Shown: positions 49,859 through 62,875 of the stretch, one piece after another
Layout of the letters: each line of letters opens with the position of its first letter
Numbering within the stretch: position 1 is the stretch's first letter
Assembly: GCA_007844125.1 (NCBI GenBank)
Contig: CM017565.1
Location: 15,240,730-15,304,729 of the forward strand
Reading direction: 5' to 3'
Source of the DNA: Sinonovacula constricta
Taxonomy: Eukaryota > Mollusca > Bivalvia > Cardiida > Solecurtidae
Length of the DNA: 64,000 nt
The notes under the pieces: generated by a model
Database searches by the model: none
Seen by the model: the letters and a program-made list of their open reading frames with translations, nothing else
Told to the model about the DNA's origin: nothing
Position numbers and translations under genes: made by a program

Positions 49859-52721
49859 TATGTGTCTTTTAAATGCAATTTATGTAGCAAGATTTCATCA
49901 GATTTTGCTTTGATTTTCTCGATACCGCCTATGCAGTAATTATTATTTTGATATTTATCTATTGTAATTTTTTCTTTTGCATTTTGTCAGTTTGTTTCTC
50001 GTGTAATAAGTTTTAGCCTAACACCATGAAATTAGTTAAGTTTATCTTAAACTACTTATAACATTAGTTCTTTAACAAAACATTTTTAAACTTGCCTCCA
50101 ATTGCAATAATACAAGCATAATAAACTGTAATTGATGTTAAAAAGACTTAACTTACATAATTAAAGAAGGTATGGTGTACTCTTAAAAGGACCAATATAA
50201 ACATGAAAGGTCCTGCTGGCATAAATAATCTTTTTGTTTGATAAGCGACAAGGCAGTTGTTCCCCCACAAAGTTCTGACGATTCCCAACACTACTAAAGC
50301 AATGAGTTTAAATGCTATGCTTCTATTTTAAGAAACATTGCTTATCGTGTGGAAGAGATTTTTTTCAAAAACAATAGCGACGAAGAAAATATTTGTATAA
50401 AAGTTAAATGTTATCTCAAATATGCTTTGTACAATTTATCATTTATTTCTTCCTTAATCAAAACACAAGCGTATTCATCTAAAACATTAAAGCATCGCCG
50501 CTTTTTAATAGCTTATTAGCTTGATACAAGGAAATATATTGTTTGCTTCATATGTAACTTATCACTGCAAAATGAGATCGTATATTTGCATGATATTACA
50601 ACTTTGGTTTCTGATAAAATGTAAGCACGATCTTTTAATCAACGGCCTGCTTTCTATTGTTGTTGGTTCGTAATTCTACGACAAGACATTGAATCGAGCC
50701 ATTCTTATTGATGACAAAGCGAGACTGTACGCATATCTTAGCTCTGTAGATACCTTAATGTCTGTTAGAAGATTCCGTTAAGTCAGTTAAATAGGATTAA
50801 TGATTTCGCCTCGAACATATCTTTGCTAAGCCGCATAATTGTATTTGTTTCTCTAGATATTCTATTAGCCCCTGTGCAAAAAGGACGGGCGGGTTGCTGC
50901 CCGTTGCCGACAAGTTAGAACAGGCGTCTTGTAACTACATGTATTCACCGCCTCGTCGCGTAGATTCTTCATCTAGTGGAGTGAACACTTAATGTTATTT
51001 TTATCCAGGGAAGTCATCTATTGCGATGGCATTCTACCTTGGCATTTGTTTTTTTCTATAGTTATACTAGAGAAGCCATTGATGCAAAGCTTCAAAGGCG
51101 ACGCAAAAACTATAAAACCAGTAAACAGGTTAAAGCAATATAGAAACAACTAAGAAGACATATTTGAAATTGTATGGTTGTTATTTGATAGCTTTCAGTA
51201 ACTATAAATCACCAGAAAAAGTACGTATGACAATCACGACAGGTTTTGATGTGACATTGGATTTTTAAGATATTTTTAGATTATTGCTTGATGATTAACC
51301 GTATTTCTGATTACCGCTTAGATCCTATTGATAAACATCCTAGTCACATGACTCTCAAGTGGCAATCAGCAAACATGATCTCAGTAGACTCCGCGCTTCA
51401 GCGCGTCTTCAGTGAGTTAGACATTGCTATAGTGACAAAATGTTACTTCGGAGTACAAGAGTATAGAAGATATTTTTAAGGGTTTCCTTAAATTATATAA
51501 ACATACTGAATTAAAGACATATATTTAATATTGTTCAGTGAATATTCATCAATTAACAGAATTAAAAAAGTAAAAGCTATATTTGCCTTTACCGTAATGT
51601 AAAGAAACTTTTATAAAGAAGTTAGAATGTTACCGACTCAGATATCCCAATAAAGCGGACGTGCAATTGCTCTAAATGTATGATATCAGTAATCCAATCA
51701 TAAGTACATTCAAAGCAGTTTGTAAATATTTTACGGCCCTGTTGGGTTTGGAAGATGAAGTAGACATTACAAATGAGTATATCGATGTTTATTTTATTGC
51801 AGCGCTTAAGGACGAGACACAGTAGCATTTTACCACTAGAATAGAGGAATTTATTCTCTTAAAAATGTCGATTTTATTGCACCGGCTTTCGTATTTATTG
51901 GACATTAAATGCATATAGCAGTCTCATGGCTTAAGAATTTAGTTGAAATTAGATCTTAAAATTTATAGAGGTAAAAGTTTATCTGCATTTTGGGGCTTAT
52001 TCTTTTCTTTGCTTATTTATAAGAGGACATTCAATGATATGAAATATGTTTTGATCGCACTTCTTATTTTACATTTCTTCGTACACTGTCCTTTATGTGG
52101 GCCTTTGAAATCTATGTCAAGAGACAAACAAGAATATTAAAACAACAGTTGGCAAACGCCACCTTTTTATCTTTCCTCTGTCTTGTGGACGGGTTGAAAC
52201 GATTATCAGAATCATTATTTATTTGTTCCTGTTAGTTGTTTATTCGACACTTTGATAAGAATGTTTCTCGATAAATGTATTGATATTTTTTATTTGAAAA
52301 TACTACTGGCTACAACTGGATACTCCACAAACTTTGCAAAAAATGTTGGCATGTTGAATGATTTTGTTTAGCCTTAATTTAGGACAGTATTTGAATAATA
52401 TAATCTAAATGCCTTTTTGTCTGTAATTGTGTTATAAGAAAGCATAACGTTTGATTTAAGTGGATATGTTGAGTCAATAAAAAGTCATAATGTTTATATA
52501 TTCTCTAATACTACTTTCAAAAATAAATAAATAAATAAATTATGTTTTCCTGTTAGGACTTAAAATAATCGACAGGAATCAACACCACTAACACCACAAA
52601 AAGCAAAAAAAAAATAAATAAATAAAAAAAGAACCAAATAACAACAAAAAAACAAGTTAACTTAATCTCTCACATAGCTCAACATCTGAAATGTCTCCAT
52701 TTTTACGCATTTACAAACGTT

Positions 52722-52972
52722 ATGGCCTATGGCTTAGTGGTTGAGTCGCCGATTTGTAACACCTCTGACTGCGTATCTTCCCACTGCGTGGGTTTGAGAC
52801 GCGTTCAGGCCAATGGACCGATTGTGGTGGGAGGGTCTTCCAGCTGACATGCGTTGCGCCGATGGTTCTACCCAGATAATTGTCTCTGGTCTTCCTCCAC
52901 CAAAACAGATTGCCGTTGTTATACTGACCATAAATTGTCGCTGTGATGTATCTCAAAATCACAACATATGAA
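52722..52972 (+). repeat. tRNA-derived SINE type S2, in copy A
   Basis: A box TGGCTTAGTGG at 52730-52740 and a B-box-like GGGTTTGAGACGC near 52788. The body includes GGTCTTCCAGCTGACATGCG, GGTTCTACCCAGATAATTGT and GGTCTTCCTCCACCAAAACA, and the tail is TGTCGCTGTGATGTATCTCA. The head resembles a tRNA with a long variable arm (Ser/Leu type), but the stems are worn. Confidence 0.7.
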
Positions 52973-53065
52973 CAATAAACGTTATGAGTTATATACCAAT
53001 GCTTAGGACAAAAGTTCAGATTTATCCAATAATTTTACAAAAAAATAAATTTATATGAACTTCCT

Positions 53066-53350
53066 CGTTGCTCTCGAGCGAATGTTTTCTCAATAAGAGC
53101 AATCAATTTGGTCTTAATTAAATCATGAGGTAAAGAAGTGTACAGCATAGAGAAATCGTAAATATTAACAGCAGAGCAATGAAAGTTTAAAGTACGAAAC
53201 TTGTCTAAGACTTCTGAAGAATTTTGTATAGACCAAAAAATGTTAATTCCTGAATTTTCATACATTTTTTTCACAATATTTAACTACGTGATTGCGAACG
53301 GCTGTAAGGCAAGACGTAAGTAGTTTAGATGAGTTTATATCTTTAGAAGT
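53066..53350 (-). pseudogene. truncated second copy of the Penelope-like reverse transcriptase fragment
   Basis: Repeats the upstream half of the fragment at 48411-48694, including YDFSMLYTSLPHDLIKTKL. It is cut at the duplication junction, where reading runs into unrelated residues. A T-run near 53264-53270 is one base longer than in copy A, shifting the frame. It is non-functional. Confidence 0.8.
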
Positions 53351-53844
53351 TTACGGAAACTTCTCTGTATGTATCCCTAGACAGGTGTATAACTTTAAAT
53401 GAAGATTGATGTCTGCAATGTAAAGAGCAAATTGAATTACTGAAAAATCATTGAAAAAGCACTACTTAAGATTATTGTAAATGCCAACGACATTTGAAGG
53501 ATTCGTTTCTAACAGAAAATGATTTATTGATGACCGCGTAGGCTATTACTAACTTATTCACTCTTTTTTTTTAGTGGATTTATATTATGACCCATAACGT
53601 AAATAATTGAACCTATTAGCTAAAGTTTCTTTGTTATCAAAGTTTTTGCAGGGCAGGGAAGCCCAGGCCGTAGCTTTCACTGCGTGAAGGCAAGTCCCAG
53701 TCGGTGCAAGAACATTTATTTTTGGCTAATTACACCATCCTTCTAACTTTAAGAGTAATATCTGTTAATATAATCTTCAACATAAGGATTATTGGAAAAA
53801 TCTTCATTATTCATTTACTTTTTCGCTATATAAATGTTCACAAT

Positions 53845-54815
53845 GAAAATATCGTTATACATGTTCACAATGAAAATACACAATTAAAATATCGTTAGTG
53901 AAAATATCGTTATACACAATTAAAATATCGTTAATGAAAATATCGTGATACACAATTAATATATCGTTATACACAATTAAAATATCATTAATGAAAAATC
54001 GTTATACACAATTAAAATATCGTTATACACAATTAGAATATCGTTAATGAAAATATCGTTATACACAATTAAAATATCGTTATACACAATTAAAATATCG
54101 TTATACACAATTAAAATATCGTTAATGAAAATATCGTTTTACACAATTAAAATATCGTTATACACAATTAAAATATCGTTAATGAAAATATCGTTAAACA
54201 CAATTAAAATATCGTTAATGAAAATATCGTTATACACAATTAAAATATCGTTATACACAATTAAAATATCGTTAATGAAAATATCGTTTTACACAATTAA
54301 AATATCGTTATACACAATTAAAATATCGTTAATGAAAATATCGTTATACACAATTAAAGTATCGTTAATGAAAATATCGTGATACACAATTAATATATCG
54401 TTATACACAATTAAAATATCGTTAATGAAAATATCGTTATACACAATTAAAATATCGTTATACACAATTAGAATATCGTTAATGAAAATATCGTTATACA
54501 CAATTAAAATATCGTTATACACAATTAAAATATCCTTATACACAATTAAAATATCGTTAATGAAAATATCATTTTACACAATTAAAATATCGTTATACAC
54601 AATTAAAATATCGTTAATGAAAATATCGTTATACACAATTAAAATATCGTTAATGAAAATATCGTTATACACAATTGAAATATCGTTATACATGTTCACA
54701 ATTAAAATATCGTTAATGAAAATATCGTTATACACAATTAAAATATCGTTAATGAAAGTATCGTTATACACAATTAAAATATCGTTATACATGTTCACCA
54801 TTAAAATATCCTTGT
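53845..54815 (+). repeat. expanded two-unit minisatellite in copy B
   Basis: About 970 bp made of two alternating units: a 21-bp unit (AAAATATCGTTATACACAATT) and a 15-bp unit (AAAATATCGTTAATG), in patterns such as long-long-short and long-short. I estimate about 50 units from the length. Both lengths are multiples of three, so frames stay open on both strands (KISLYTI and DILIVYN repeats) without any sign of being genes. Confidence 0.95.
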
Positions 54816-54867
54816 TTTTGTGCAATAATTTTTTCGATCACTTTTCATTGCGTATACTACTTGCTCA

Positions 54868-55076
54868 ATAAGAATATATGACAAAGTCCTATGAGCATTG
54901 CAACATATGCGAAACCCCGAAAAGGCACAGAACAAAGGTATTTCACATGCAAGCCAAGTGAAAAGTAAGAACAAATTTTAATGAGTCATTTAACGAAAAG
55001 AGCAAACCCGACAGTTACCGCCTTGGAACGGCCAGTCTGCAATATGGACCGACTGGGGTGCTTAAACCGGTTTTAC
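54868..55076 (-). mobile_element. F1 element inserted in copy B only
   Basis: Copy A reads TTGCTCA-AGACTTCC at about 49319-49333 with nothing between; copy B has 209 bp there. The insert carries the complete F1 tail (AGAATATATGACAAAGTCC) and stops inside the core at AAACCGGTTTTAC. On the sense (-) strand this is a full 3' end with a truncated 5' end. There is no obvious target duplication. Confidence 0.88.
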
Positions 55077-55563
55077 AGACTTCCATGACTCTGAGGCGGA
55101 TTGAAAATAGCAGTAACTGTCTTAAACCAGTGCTGCTTTCTTGCTTTCTTTAAAAGAAATCGGTGTTTGTTTCATACACTTTAAGAACTAACCGGGAATG
55201 TGATGAACACATAAAATATGCTTTCTAAACAATGTTACATGTACGTTGGTTACATGTCTGTGTAAATTTCAGTTATTCTTAATATCGAGTTTACGTAGTT
55301 TTCTGTACACATTATGAGTAGTACGCTTTCTTCAATAAACAGTTACCTAGTTTTCTTGTGAGAATTGATATTTTGACATTGACCAGGTTTTGTTTTAATG
55401 TAACTGTGTTCAGGTTTATGTAGTTGTGTTCAAATAGTTGTGTTGGCAGAAATTGTGTAAGGATAAAATTCAAATCTTGACATTTCAGCATTATTCGGAG
55501 TGTAATTGTGAGCGGGTTATGTTGACTGCTTAGGCAGTTCTAATAGTTGATTTGGTAACGTTG

Positions 55564-55594
55564 GCGTGTGTGTATGTGTGTGTATGTGTGTGTC

Positions 55595-55654
<60 letters not shown>

Positions 55655-55675
55655 TGTGTGTGTGTGTGTACGTAT
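55564..55675 (+). repeat. (TG)n microsatellite in copy B
   Basis: About 110 bp of TG with TA and CT interruptions; an expanded version of 49798-49858. Confidence 0.95.
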
Positions 55676-58582
55676 GTGTGTTTTAAATGCATATATAATT
55701 TATGTAGCAAGAATTTATCAGCTTTTGCTTTGATTTTCTCGATGCCGCTTATGCAGTAATCATTATTTTGATATTTATTTATTGTATTATTTTTCTTTTG
55801 CATTTTGTCAGATTGTTTCTTGTTTAATAAGTTTTAGCCTAACACAATGAAATGAGTGAAGTTTATCTTAAACTACTTATAACATTAGTTCTTTAACAAA
55901 ACATTTTTTAAACTTGCCTCCAAACTGCACTAATACAAGCATAATGAACTGCAATCGATGTTAAAAAGACTTAACTTAGATAATTAAAGAAGGTATGGTG
56001 TACTCTTAACAGGACCAATATAAACTTGAAAGGCCCTGCTGGCATAAATAATCTTTTTGTTTGATAAGCAACAAGGCAGTTGTTCCCCCACAAAGTTCTG
56101 ACGATTCCCAACACTACTAAAGCAATGAGTTTAAATGCTATGCTTCTATTTTAAGAAACATTGCTTATCGTGTGGAAGAGATTTTTTCAAAAACAATAGC
56201 GACGAAGAAAATATTTGTATAAAAGTTAAATGTTATCTCAAATATGCTTTGTACAATTTATCATTTATTTCTTCCTTAATCAAAACACAAGCGTATTCAT
56301 CTAAAACATTAAAGCATCGCCGCTTTTTAATAGCTTATTAGCTTGATACAAGGAAATATATTGTTTGCTCCATATGTAACTTATCACTGCAAAATGAGAT
56401 CGTATATTTGCATGATATTACAACTTTGGTTTCTGATAAAATGTAAGCACGATCTTTAATCAACGGCCTGCTTTCTATTGTTGTTGGTTCGTAATTCTAC
56501 GACAAGACATTAAAACGAGCCATTCTTACTGATGACATAGCGAGACTGAACGCATATTTTATGTCTTTTCTCTGTAGATACTTTAATGTCTGTTAGAAGA
56601 TTCCGTTAAGTCAGTTAAATAGGATTAATTATTTCGCCTCGAACATATCTTTGATAAGCCGCATAATGGTATTTGTTTCTCTAGATACTTTATTAGCCCC
56701 TGTGCAAAAAGGACGGGCGGGTTGCTGCCCGTTGCCGACAAGTTAGAACAGGCGTCTTGTAACTACATGTATTCACCGCCTCGTCGCGTAGATTCTTCAT
56801 CTAGTGGAGTGAACACTTAATGTTATTTTTATCCAGGGAAGTTATTTATTGCGATGGCATTCTACCTTGGCATTTGTTTCTTTCTATAGTTATACTAGAG
56901 AAGCCATTGATGCGAAGCTTCAAAGGCGACGCAAAAACTATAAAACCAGTAAACAGGTTAAAGCAATATAGGAACATATAAGAAGACATATTTGAAATTG
57001 TATGGTTATTATTTGATAGCTTTCAGTAACTATAAATCACCAGAAAAAGTACGTATGACAATCACGACAGGTTTTGATGTGACATTGGATTTTTAAGATA
57101 TTTTTTTGATTATTGCTTAAAGATTAACCGTATTTCTGATTACCGCTTAGATCCTATTGATAAACATCCTGGTCACATGACTCTCCAGTGGCAATCAGCA
57201 AACGTAATCACAGTGGACTCCGCGCTTCAGCGCATCGTCAAGGAGTTAGATGTTGCTGTAGTGACACAATGTTACTGCGGAGTACAAGAGTATAGAAGAT
57301 ATTTTTAAGGGTTTCCTTAAATTATAAAAACATACTGAATCAAAGACATATATTAAAAAATTGTTAAGTGAATATTCATCAAGTAACAGAATTAAAAAAG
57401 TAAAAGCTATATTTACCTTTGCCGTAGTGTAAAGAAACTTTTCTAAAGAAGTTAGAATGTTACCGACTCAGATATCCCAATTAAGAGGACGTGTAATTGT
57501 TCTTAATGGGTGATATCAGTATTCCAATCATAAGTACATTCAAAGCAGTTTGTAAATATTTTACGGCCCTATTGGGTTTGGAAGATGGAGTAGGCATTAC
57601 AAATGAGTTTATCGATATTTATTTCATTGCAGCGCTTAAGGACGAGACACAGTAGCAGTTTACCACTAGAATAGAGGGATTTTATTCTCTTAAAAATGTC
57701 GATTTTATTGCACCGGTTTTCGTATTTATTGGACATTAAATGCATCTAGCAGTCTCATGACTTAAGAATTTAGTTGAAATTAGATCTTAAAATTTATAGA
57801 GGTAAAAGTTTATCTGCATTTTGGGGCTTATTCTTTTCTTTGCTTATTTATAAGAGGACATTCAATGATATGAAATATGTTTTGATCGCACTTCTTATTT
57901 TACATTTATTCGTACACTGTCCTTTATGTGGGCCTTTGAAATCTATGTCAAGAGACAAACAAGAATATTAAAACAACAGTTGGCAAACGCCACCTTTTTA
58001 TCTTTCCTCTGTTTTGTGGACGGCTTGAAACGATTATCAGAATCATTATTTATTTGTTCCTGTTAGTGGTTTATTCGACACTTTGATTGGAATGTGTCTC
58101 GATAAATGTATTGATATATTTTATTTGAAAATACTACTGGTTACAACTGGATACTCCACTAGCTAAAAATTTTGGAATGTTGAATGATTTTGTTTAGCCT
58201 TAATTTAGGACAGTATTTGAATTATATCATCTTAATGCCTTTTTGTCTGCAATTGTGTTATAAGAAAGCATAACGTTTGATGTAAGTGGATATGTTGAGT
58301 CAATAAATAGTCATAATGTTTATAGATTTTCTAATACTAATTTCAAAAATAAATAAATAAATAAATTATGTTTTCCTGTTAGGACTTAAAATAATCGACT
58401 AATGGTTAAAACAGGAATCAACAAAATTAACACCACAAAAAGCAAAAAAAAAAAATAAAAAAATAAATAAACAAAAAAAGAACCAAATTACCACAAAAAA
58501 AACAACAAAAAACAAGTTAACTCAATCTCTCACATAGCTCAACATCTGAAATGTCTCCATTTTTACGCATCTACAAATGTTA

Positions 58583-58805
58583 TGGCCCGTGGCTTAGTGG
58601 TTGAGTCGCCGATTTGAAACACCTCTGACTGCTTATCTTCCCACTGCGTGGGTTTGAGACGCGTTCAGGCCAATGGACGTATTGTGCGTTGCGCCGATGG
58701 TTCTACCCAGATAATTGTCTGTGGTCTTCCTCCACCAAAACAGATTGCCGTTGTTATACTGACCATACATTGTCGCTGCGATGTATCTCAAAATCACAAC
58801 ATACA
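58583..58805 (+). repeat. tRNA-derived SINE type S2, in copy B
   Basis: Counterpart of 52722-52972, shorter by the loss of about 24 bp covering the TTCCAGCTGACATG part of the body. It is a product of the tandem duplication, not an independent insertion. Confidence 0.7.
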
Positions 58806-58892
58806 AACAATAAAGTTATATACCAATACTTAGGACAAAAGTTCAGATTTATCCAATAATTTTACAAAATTATTTTTTATATAAACATCCTC

Positions 58893-60897
58893 TTAATTAT
58901 CTATTCCTCTGCATGATGAGATAAGCTGTCATCAGGCTGGAACAAAAGGTTGGCAGACACAGAAAAATAACTGACATTTCGCTGAATATGAAAGATCTGA
59001 CTTTCGTTATTTGAAGTTGCAGTTGATATAAAAATGACTGTGTGCCAATTGTTTCCAATTAGTTTTACAGACATTCCTTTATTCCTAGACCACTACTCAT
59101 CAACTATTCTTAAGTAGGAGAACGCACAAGTCATTTATTGCAGTCCACAATATCGTCATTACGTATTTAGCGACATGTTTGTGTTTTTGCATGGAACGTT
59201 ATCTTTGTTTTTTTAGCTGAAAATGACATTGAATCTTCATAAATAAGCTAATTTCTGAAATTTGTTTTTTTTGGCTTAAGCAATGACAAAGGAATTTTTG
59301 GTGAATATTTTAGACACGGTATCTTTCTTTTTAACAACTGTATTACCTCAAAGATTGATTATACCAATTTATGAGGCTGATAAGATTGACTTGCAAATTC
59401 AAGTTTTATTGAAGGGATTTCTTATTGCACTTTTCTTTTTAAAATTCGTTGACATGAATTGTACAAAAATGCAATAAACTTCCTGTCATTAAAACTTCAC
59501 TGCTTAAAAAAATAGCTGCATTTTTCCTCCATTAAAATCTGACAGACAGAAAAAAAAATCGTTCGTAAGTATAAATTAGTATTACAATATGCTAGCAATC
59601 ATAATTCAGAAACAGTATCATCTAATTACTGACATGAATTAGCTGATTCTTTTTCCAAATTGTGATTGATTGCATATTTTAATATTTAGATATGCAAACA
59701 AAAGTTGCGTCTATGTTTGAAAAAACAAAGAAGGTTACTATTCCAGTTTGTTATGTAGATAACTTTATAAATTGGGACATGGGTTTTTTATGCTATATGT
59801 GTGTATATAGTAGTAGCTGTTTGGGAAATTCAAACATAAACTTCATGAATATCGCACCTGTAATATATTATAATTGGAATGATTTATATTAAGTGGCAAT
59901 GTTGCTGGTTGACACAAAAAAACAGTGTGATATTTCCTTCAAAAGATGAAAAAAATATATAAACAGAAGCATACATTATTTATACAATTTATATTAATTA
60001 ATATTATCTTCGTTCAAAAAAGATAATACATATGTATAAATCACGATATGAGAATCAATGTGACGATATAGTCTGACCTAAACATAGGATGCACATCAAA
60101 CGTCTTTTGAATATCGGTCATGGTGAAATATTCGCCATTGTAGCACCGAAGAATGCAATGCCATTGACGTATGCAACCGTTTAGTGTCCAACCAGATTTG
60201 TTCAACAAATGTTCGAGTCAAATTCTGGTAAATGGTGAACAAGTAAGGAATGTTCCATGTTGACCTCGATTTGGCTTGTAACTAGTATTGATATAAGCCG
60301 TGGTAGTTGCACATTTCCGAAAGCCCAACTCTAGGCGGATTATAGTTGCTTGTTTTTATCGAAAAGAACGAAAGCATTCAATTTGAACCAAGACGGTCTT
60401 AAGAAAATTTTAAATGTGTAAGACACTCTGCGCGTCTTTCCTCGTCATGTTGTGTAATTGATGCTAATATGAGTAGTTGCAGTACTATTCCGAAACACGT
60501 ACCTTACTTTTTATATATCATTGAAGTGTTGGCTGGGTTAAAAAAGCAGAACTCCGGAGGCAGGCATTTATAGATGCAAAAACAATATGCTCCATGCAGG
60601 CGCTTCAGTGTCTTGTGCTATTACAATAGAACTTATAGAAGTTATTGTACATTTTGTACAGCTGAACATAACTTACCAATGTCCTTGATGATTTTGCTCG
60701 TTGCAAATAAGAGTTTATAAGTAAATGTCCATTAAAACGGGAAATCAAACAAACTAACGAGTGCTCAGTAATTTACAGCTTTGTACCTTCAAAACATCTT
60801 GTTTCAACAGCAAAAACAATTTCGAATCCGTATTTTCTTCATTTATTCTGCTGATCTAATAGCCAATATGTAGACCACAATAGGGACGTTTAAGCCC
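58893..60897. other. intronic sequence, nothing recognised
   Basis: AT-rich sequence without visible exon. A short stretch near 59095-59120 resembles the end of MITE Q but is too small to call. Confidence 0.4.
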
Positions 60898-61120
60898 GTA
60901 TTCACTAACCATTCTTAAGCCTAAGTCATGACTTAAGTCCAAGTCACACATTTCAGACCAACAGACATAAGCTTATTTATGAAGTTTCAATTAAATTTTA
61001 AGCTCAGAGGAGCAAAGTGTCAATCCACCATACAGACAAGTAGCTATATACAGGATAAAGATGTTGTAGATTGCAATCCATGACTTTAGCACTTCTTACT
61101 TAAGAGTAGTTGGTGAATAC
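60898..61120. mobile_element. short MITE Q, copy 2
   Basis: Begins GTATTCACTAACCATTCTTA and ends CTTAAGAGTAGTTGGTGAATAC, good inverted copies of each other. The interior matches 43221-43428 (AAGCTTATTTATGAAGTTTC, GATTGCAATCCATGACTT). It is 223 bp and carries no coding sequence. Confidence 0.78.
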
Positions 61121-62697
61121 TGTCCTTAGCAACACATTCCCGTACAGAAGCCTTCTGATGAAGTAAGTAATACCGCCACTTGTCTGCTACTCGAATATAA
61201 AATCTTTGACCTGATTCCTGCACACGACACTCTGTATTAATACAAATACTTGTGATTAATAATTTAGAAATGCACTTATGCTTTGTAAGTCTCGCGTCCA
61301 GACACTCTTCGGAAATGATGGACGGGTGCAATGACATATATATAAAACCTTCTTCGCGATGTTTGTCGGGGAATATTTTTATTCTAAAAATATAATAAAC
61401 CGTATCTGTTGAACTAAAAGGTGCAGTTAGTTGTAAATTGTTTTCGATGATGTCCTGCTAGTCTTTCTTCTCTAGAGATTATACGGCGTTTCTAAATGAA
61501 ATTATTTCACTTGAGGTCAATGTTTAGTGAAAGGTAGCAGATTTATTTCCACAAATACAGAACTGAAATTATTTTTTGGTTTCTATGCAGTTTTGGTTAA
61601 TTTACATCACATCATATCATGATGATAAATTGTAATTTGATCAATAAGCTAACGTTTATCTTTAAAATAAAAGCAACGTAAATCCAGTGCAGATGCTAAC
61701 ACGTGACATTGTAATTAATAGCAGCTTCAATTTGAAAGGAGTTTACGTAGTTTTTGTGCAAGAAATGTGTGGGAACAGACTTTTTAAAAACTTCACAGAA
61801 ACTAAAAAAATGGTTTTAGAAAATACACATTATTCAATTAATTTTGGGCCAATGAAGAAACGGTAGACAGGAAAACACAGGAAAAAACAAACAACATTTC
61901 CGCGTAAGCAATGAGATAGATAAGCAATCGATGAAAGCCGAGTTAGACTTGAAGGAATCAGCACAAGTATCAACAATCCAGTGGCTTACTTTCCTTACAG
62001 ACCCTTGCATTTATTGAAAGTATCTGAAGGTATTAGAGAGGCAAAGCTGCTTTCCATTGTGAACTCTTAATATGGTGGCCTGTTTGTGCAAACATATACT
62101 AGACTTACACTTAGTATGTCGTTTTATAGGTTTAGAGCAATGTTTGCCGCAGTTCTGTGGTTATTATTATTTTATTTTTCTGATTGGGTAATCAGTTTAT
62201 GCAGACGGGCATGATATCTTTGCTTAGGAAATCAAACTGTATATATTTTGAGAACTTTCTTGCAATCCGTTGATCTGTATTTGAAGGTGTCTTACGTGAA
62301 GTGCTGGTCGTCTTAGTTTAGGTCTTATATGGTGTCCTGTTTGTACCAGTTTTTAATTGTTTATAGAAGCTGTATTCAGTTTTAAGAATTATAACCCACA
62401 TTTATGACATTTCAATACGTTACTGTTCTCAAAATCGCGTCAAGATAACAAAATATACTGATAAATAAGTAATTTGTATGTCTTAAAATAATGCGCATTT
62501 TTACTTTTAATACATAATCATAAAGTACACTGGTTTATCTCAAGTTTATGTTATATTGTTTTAGTTAATATTGTTTTATACAAGATGCCTCTCAATAATA
62601 CTATTTAAACGTTTGCATAGAAACTTAAAATTGTAACCTGACTAATATTTTCTTCATTTATTCGACAAAAGTAAATTGTGTCAGTCTTTTACAAAGA
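61121..62697. other. intronic sequence, nothing recognised
   Basis: No exon, RNA gene or repeat shared with the rest of the window was seen. Confidence 0.4.
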
Positions 62698-62875
62698 AGG
62701 GGCGCCGAGTCCCGTTCGGGGTGAAGGACTGAATGTGGGAAGATATCCAGCTGACCTGCGGAGCGCAGGTGGTTCTACTCAGACATTTCTTTTGGTTCTT
62801 CCTCCACTAAAATAGCTAAATGCTGCTGCATGAATTATGATGATAATTGGTCGCTGCGATGTATTTTAAAAACAA
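62698..62875 (+). repeat. tRNA-derived SINE type S2, 5'-truncated
   Basis: Contains the S2 body (GACTGAATGTGGGAAGATAT, CCAGCTGACCTGCGGAGCG, GTGGTTCTACTCAGACATT) and the S2 tail TGGTCGCTGCGATGTATTTT followed by an A-rich end. The tRNA-like head is reduced to a remnant. Confidence 0.65.

Larger units (their letters stand above)
48411..53065 (+). repeat. large tandem duplication, copy A (4655 bp)
   Basis: Head-to-tail with 53066-58892. The offset is exactly 4655 at both the start (CGTTGCTCTC at 48411 and 53066) and GTTCACAATG at 49181/53836, then changes only at indels in copy B. The left breakpoint cuts through the reverse transcriptase remnant. Identity is high in the stretches I compared (a difference every few tens of bases), so it is young. 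It contains no host exon. Confidence 0.93.
53066..58892 (+). repeat. large tandem duplication, copy B (about 5.83 kb)
   Basis: Same order as copy A. It is longer by about 1.17 kb, explained by a 209-bp F1 element at 54868-55076, about 890 bp of extra minisatellite and 59 bp of extra TG, with minor indels. A 24-bp-scale deletion shortens its S2 SINE. Confidence 0.93.

Noticed and set aside
54047..54871. Frames of 83-148 residues with KISLYTI or DILIVYN repeats
   Set aside because: Minisatellite with 21- and 15-bp units; open on both strands by arithmetic and only about 3 units long in the paralogous copy A.
55540..55803. His-Thr and Cys-Val repeat frames
   Set aside because: (TG)n/(CA)n tract in copy B.
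51943..57971. Two nearly identical 65-residue frames (51943-52140 and 57774-57971)
   Set aside because: They start at TTG, not ATG, and are alike because they lie at matching positions in the tandem duplication. One substitution in 65 codons does not show constraint beyond the flanking DNA.
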